A model generated the notes under the pieces. That model made no database searches. It was not told where the DNA came from and saw only the letters and a program-made list of their open reading frames with translations. Positions 23,001-24,462 of a stretch of 24,462 nucleotides of DNA are shown here, one piece after another (positions within the stretch are counted from its first letter, which is position 1; the number at the start of each line of letters is the position of its first letter). Origin of the DNA: JAHDBG01 sp963922315 (lineage in GTDB: Bacteria > Pseudomonadota > Gammaproteobacteria > Chromatiales > Chromatiaceae); the NCBI GenBank assembly GCA_963922315.1, contig CAWUID010000031.1:1-24462 (forward strand). The letters run 5' to 3'. The position numbers and the translations under genes were made by a program.

Positions 23001-24271
23001 AACAAGCCACAGAACAACTGCTGACCGAGATGCAGGCAGTGCCGGATGCAGAACAACAGATCGCCTGGCGCGGCACGACCCGGTATGCGGCCCGGCTGGC
23101 ACCCTATGCCGCACCATCAGCCCCAGTGTCCAGCCGGATTCAGCCGCAGGCGACCTATCTGATCACCGGAGGGCTCGGCGGGCTGGGCCTGTGTTTTGCG
23201 CAATGGCTGATCGGGCAGGGCGCGCAACACCTGTTATTGGTGGGGCGGAATCCACCGCAACCGGCAGTGCAGCAACGCATCGACCGCTGGCGCGCCGCCG
23301 GAACACAAGTGACCAGCGTGCAGGCAGATATGGCGCAATATGATGCGGTCGCCGCCACCCTGGCCAGGATAGAGGCCGCCTGTCCGTTACGTGGCGTGAT
23401 CCATGCGGCGGGCGTGCTGGCCGATGGCGTACTGCAACATCTGCAGCCAGCGCAATGGCAGCAGGTGTGCGCACCCAAGGTCTGGGGTGCCTGGCATCTG
23501 CACCGGCTGACCCGGTCACTGCAACTGGACTTCTTCGTATTGTGCGCTTCTTCCTCCGGCGTACTGGGCAATGCAGGCCAGGCAAACTATGCCGCAGCCA
23601 ACGTCTTTCTGGATGGACTGGCACATTACCGCCAGGCGCGTGGCCTGCCGGCCTTATCCATTGACTGGGATGGCTGGTCCGACATCGGCATGAGTGCCGG
23701 ACTGGTACAACAACTCACAGCTCAGGGACACCGTAGTCTATCGCCTGAGCAGGGATTGGCTGCATTCGCGACCTTGCTGGGCCAGCCGGAGGCACAGGTC
23801 GCGGTGATGCCGATGGACTGGCCGCGCTTTCTGGCCCAGCATCCGCTATGGTCCTTTCTGGCACAATTATCTGACCCGGAACCGCAGCCGCAGGCACAGG
23901 ATGTGCGGTCTCAACTGGCCCGGATCACCTCATCCGGACAGCGGTATGACGCGTTATTGCAACAGATACAGGGCCTCGCCGCCCATGTTCTGGGATGGGA
24001 AGCGACTAAACAGATGGATCCGACCGAAGGCCTGATGACTCTGGGCATGGATTCACTGATGCTGGTCGAATTTCGTCAGGCCCTGGCCCAACACCTGGAT
24101 ATGCCGCTACCCGCATCCCTGTTGTTCAACTATTCAACCCTGCAGGCGTTGACGAATTACGTGCTGAGCGAGCTATCGACTGACGATAACACATTAGTAG
24201 AGATAGAATTGGATTCTCTTTCCGAAAACGACATGGCGGTTTTATTACAGCACGAAATCAGTCAGAACTAA
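20021..24271 (+). CDS. Polyketide synthase module KS-AT(degenerate)-KR-ACP, CyrC-like
   Basis: A 1416-residue extension module. A coiled-coil docking segment (~residues 4-35) precedes the KS (Cys200, His335, His372). The AT region (~545-727) is broken: the GHSxGE serine motif reads GQGAGE (Gly620 in place of Ser), the HAFH histidine is absent, and about 80 residues are missing compared with the first AT. The KR (TGGLGGLG at 1049-1056, Ser1177, Tyr1190, Asn1194) looks active; its Leu-Ala-Asp motif and the lack of the A-type Trp favour B-type. The ACP serine is Ser1345. The tail (LSENDMAVLLQHEI) resembles a C-terminal docking helix, and there is no thioesterase. The GTG start overlaps the previous stop; ATG at 20030 is an alternative. 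The malonyl unit must come from another AT if the module works. Confidence 0.93.
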   Translation: MTRMTDNKLKTYERLITESYQQIKALKAELAAQREPVAIIGLGCRFPGADNPEAFWQLLQSGQDAITQIPADRWDREAWFDPDPDAPGKMAVRHGGFLPQLSGFDPECFGMAPNEAVSLDPQQRLLLEVAWEALEHAAVVPPANTGVFIGISQLDYRECLLRQGAVDAYFASGNTHSAASGRLAYVLGLTGPCLALDTACSSSLVAMHQAVLSLQQGECELALVGGVNRIISPAETLSASQAHMLSPDGRCKMFAAAANGYVRSEGCGVVVLKPLSAAQAAGDRVLAVVRGSAINQDGHTSGLTVPNGPQQVALIRAALAKSAVQPDQVSYLEAHGTGTALGDPIEARALNTVFAGRAEPLRVGSVKTNIGHTEAAAGIAGVIKTVLALQQGEIPPNLHFAEPSPHIDWGQLQVPTRPVAWTAPERIAGISSFGFTGTNAHLILASAPHESTQPETASAPLTHYILPLSARSPAALRALARRHADDLTRRPEISLADRCTTAGIGRKHWRYRHAFVGTTSAAIQTQLAAFAESDVPLHHIKTRPELAFLFSGQAVPYPEIGQRLYQTQPPFRAALDQCAALSAPSGHQTGTRPDIFAFEYALSQLWQAWGIQPDLLLGQGAGELVAACVAGVFSLADGLRLAAASGRTPTDCRQVAASITYQPPRRPLISGLTGQPAGAEVATADYWVRHLSGATQPATGIQTRYTGGACIILEIGAQAPGRVPETETEHVFLPGLHHNQNDEPVLLTNLATLYQLGATIDWSQLSAAGGNKVVLPTYPFQRQPYWFSATDTPIPDNPATRQPPSDLLQDAYYTITWQEQPPAAAAASQPDWLILTDQTGMGAQIAHRLAAQGIASVQVTPGTTYQHHDAQHVALDPQSARQWQRLFADHPQAQQILCLWGMAALSLTEDQTPNIAQQEQPALSILHLVQALIAADRTLHQFCLVTQGAQAVAPEDRLTGLAQTVLWGLGRVIRLEHPELSCRLLDLAAPAGTQQATEQLLTEMQAVPDAEQQIAWRGTTRYAARLAPYAAPSAPVSSRIQPQATYLITGGLGGLGLCFAQWLIGQGAQHLLLVGRNPPQPAVQQRIDRWRAAGTQVTSVQADMAQYDAVAATLARIEAACPLRGVIHAAGVLADGVLQHLQPAQWQQVCAPKVWGAWHLHRLTRSLQLDFFVLCASSSGVLGNAGQANYAAANVFLDGLAHYRQARGLPALSIDWDGWSDIGMSAGLVQQLTAQGHRSLSPEQGLAAFATLLGQPEAQVAVMPMDWPRFLAQHPLWSFLAQLSDPEPQPQAQDVRSQLARITSSGQRYDALLQQIQGLAAHVLGWEATKQMDPTEGLMTLGMDSLMLVEFRQALAQHLDMPLPASLLFNYSTLQALTNYVLSELSTDDNTLVEIELDSLSENDMAVLLQHEISQN
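21655..22200 (+). other. Inactive, internally deleted acyltransferase remnant
   Basis: Compared with the AT of the upstream enzyme, the opening motif (LFTGQGSQY) reads LFSGQAVPY, a segment of about 25 residues is missing before FAFEYALSQLW, the nucleophile motif reads GQGAGEL, and about 80 residues holding the catalytic His are lost near 21955-21985. The flanking parts (ADYWVRHL and the LPTYPFQRQPYWF linker) remain, and the frame is open. I infer relaxed selection on AT activity with the rest retained. Confidence 0.85.
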
Positions 24272-24462
24272 ATCAACCACTATCCCAGCAGTTCCCGGTG
24301 TGATCATAGTTTAAGTCCACAAGAAAAATAACTGGCATTTTGTTGCTAAATTGATGAATAATCCGATAAATTTATGTGAAATACATGCATTTATAGTCTT
24401 TATTAAATAAACTAGAGTTTAGAGCGAGCGGGTCTTCCCAAGCCTCGTTGTATGAGCTTGGT
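24272..24462. other. AT-rich downstream edge without a gene
   Basis: After the last PKS the sequence drops to strongly AT-rich DNA. It contains a perfect palindrome, TTTATT-A-AATAAA (24399-24411). No terminator with a T-run and no open frame of note is visible, though one minus-strand frame stays open from the edge to a stop near 24412. Confidence 0.5.
24438..24461. repeat. Hairpin at the right window edge
   Basis: CCAAGC (24438-24443) pairs with GCTTGG (24456-24461), and two further pairs follow past a bulge. The surrounding GAGCGAGCGGGTCTT is GC-rich, unlike the bases just before it, so a new element may begin here. It could be the end of an insertion sequence or a terminator of an unseen gene on the other strand. 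Confidence 0.4.

Noticed and set aside
11643..24271. A complete cylindrospermopsin gene cluster
   Set aside because: Only the first three steps have counterparts; the later PKS modules, ring-forming, sulfation and hydroxylation genes are not in the window, and the second AT is dead.
1..24462. tRNA, rRNA or CRISPR array
   Set aside because: No tRNA-like cloverleaf, rRNA sequence or regularly spaced direct repeat was seen; the only tandem repeat is the 9-base unit within the AT domain.

Overview
The window looks like a chromosomal segment of a gammaproteobacterium. It carries core genes (ErpA, GatA, RsmB, and a ribBA-ribH-nusB-thiL operon) whose sequence features match gammaproteobacterial versions: ErpA is exactly 114 residues with Cys42/106/108, RsmB has its two Cys at 324 and 374, and RibBA has a decayed cyclohydrolase half. 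I cannot name the genus. No tRNA, rRNA or CRISPR array is visible.

Layout. Bases 1-~355 are the end of an IS3-family element, with its OrfA start on the minus strand. It cuts into a degraded gene (~357-1014). A rightward block follows: erpA, a MotA/ExbB-like plus MotB-like pair, gatA without gatC or gatB, an MFS transporter, and rsmB, with short gaps or overlaps between most of them. Convergent to it on the minus strand is a leftward block: ribBA, ribH, nusB, thiL, then an AT-rich PIN-domain toxin-antitoxin pair with a palindromic operator. A 359-bp divergent intergenic region (11284-11642) separates ribBA from a rightward three-gene biosynthetic operon that fills the rest of the window.

The biosynthetic operon is the exciting part. 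An arginine:glycine amidinotransferase of the AGAT/CyrA type is followed by a 2402-residue NRPS-PKS hybrid (A-PCP-KS-AT-DH-KR-ACP, with no condensation domain) and a 1416-residue PKS (KS-AT-KR-ACP). This order matches the start of cylindrospermopsin assembly in cyanobacteria (CyrA, CyrB, CyrC). The model is that the amidinotransferase makes guanidinoacetate, the A-PCP loads it as an unusual guanidine starter, and the PKS modules extend it with malonyl units. Three departures stand out. There is no C-methyltransferase domain in the hybrid. The dehydratase second motif is altered. The second module has an acyltransferase that lost its catalytic Ser and His and about 80 residues, so it cannot load its own extender. 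No thioesterase or tailoring genes are visible; both synthases end in docking-like helices, which suggests that partners lie outside the window. After 24271 the sequence turns AT-rich and ends in a hairpin.

All calls come from reading motifs by eye. No database search was run, and family names and comparisons rest on memory of those families.
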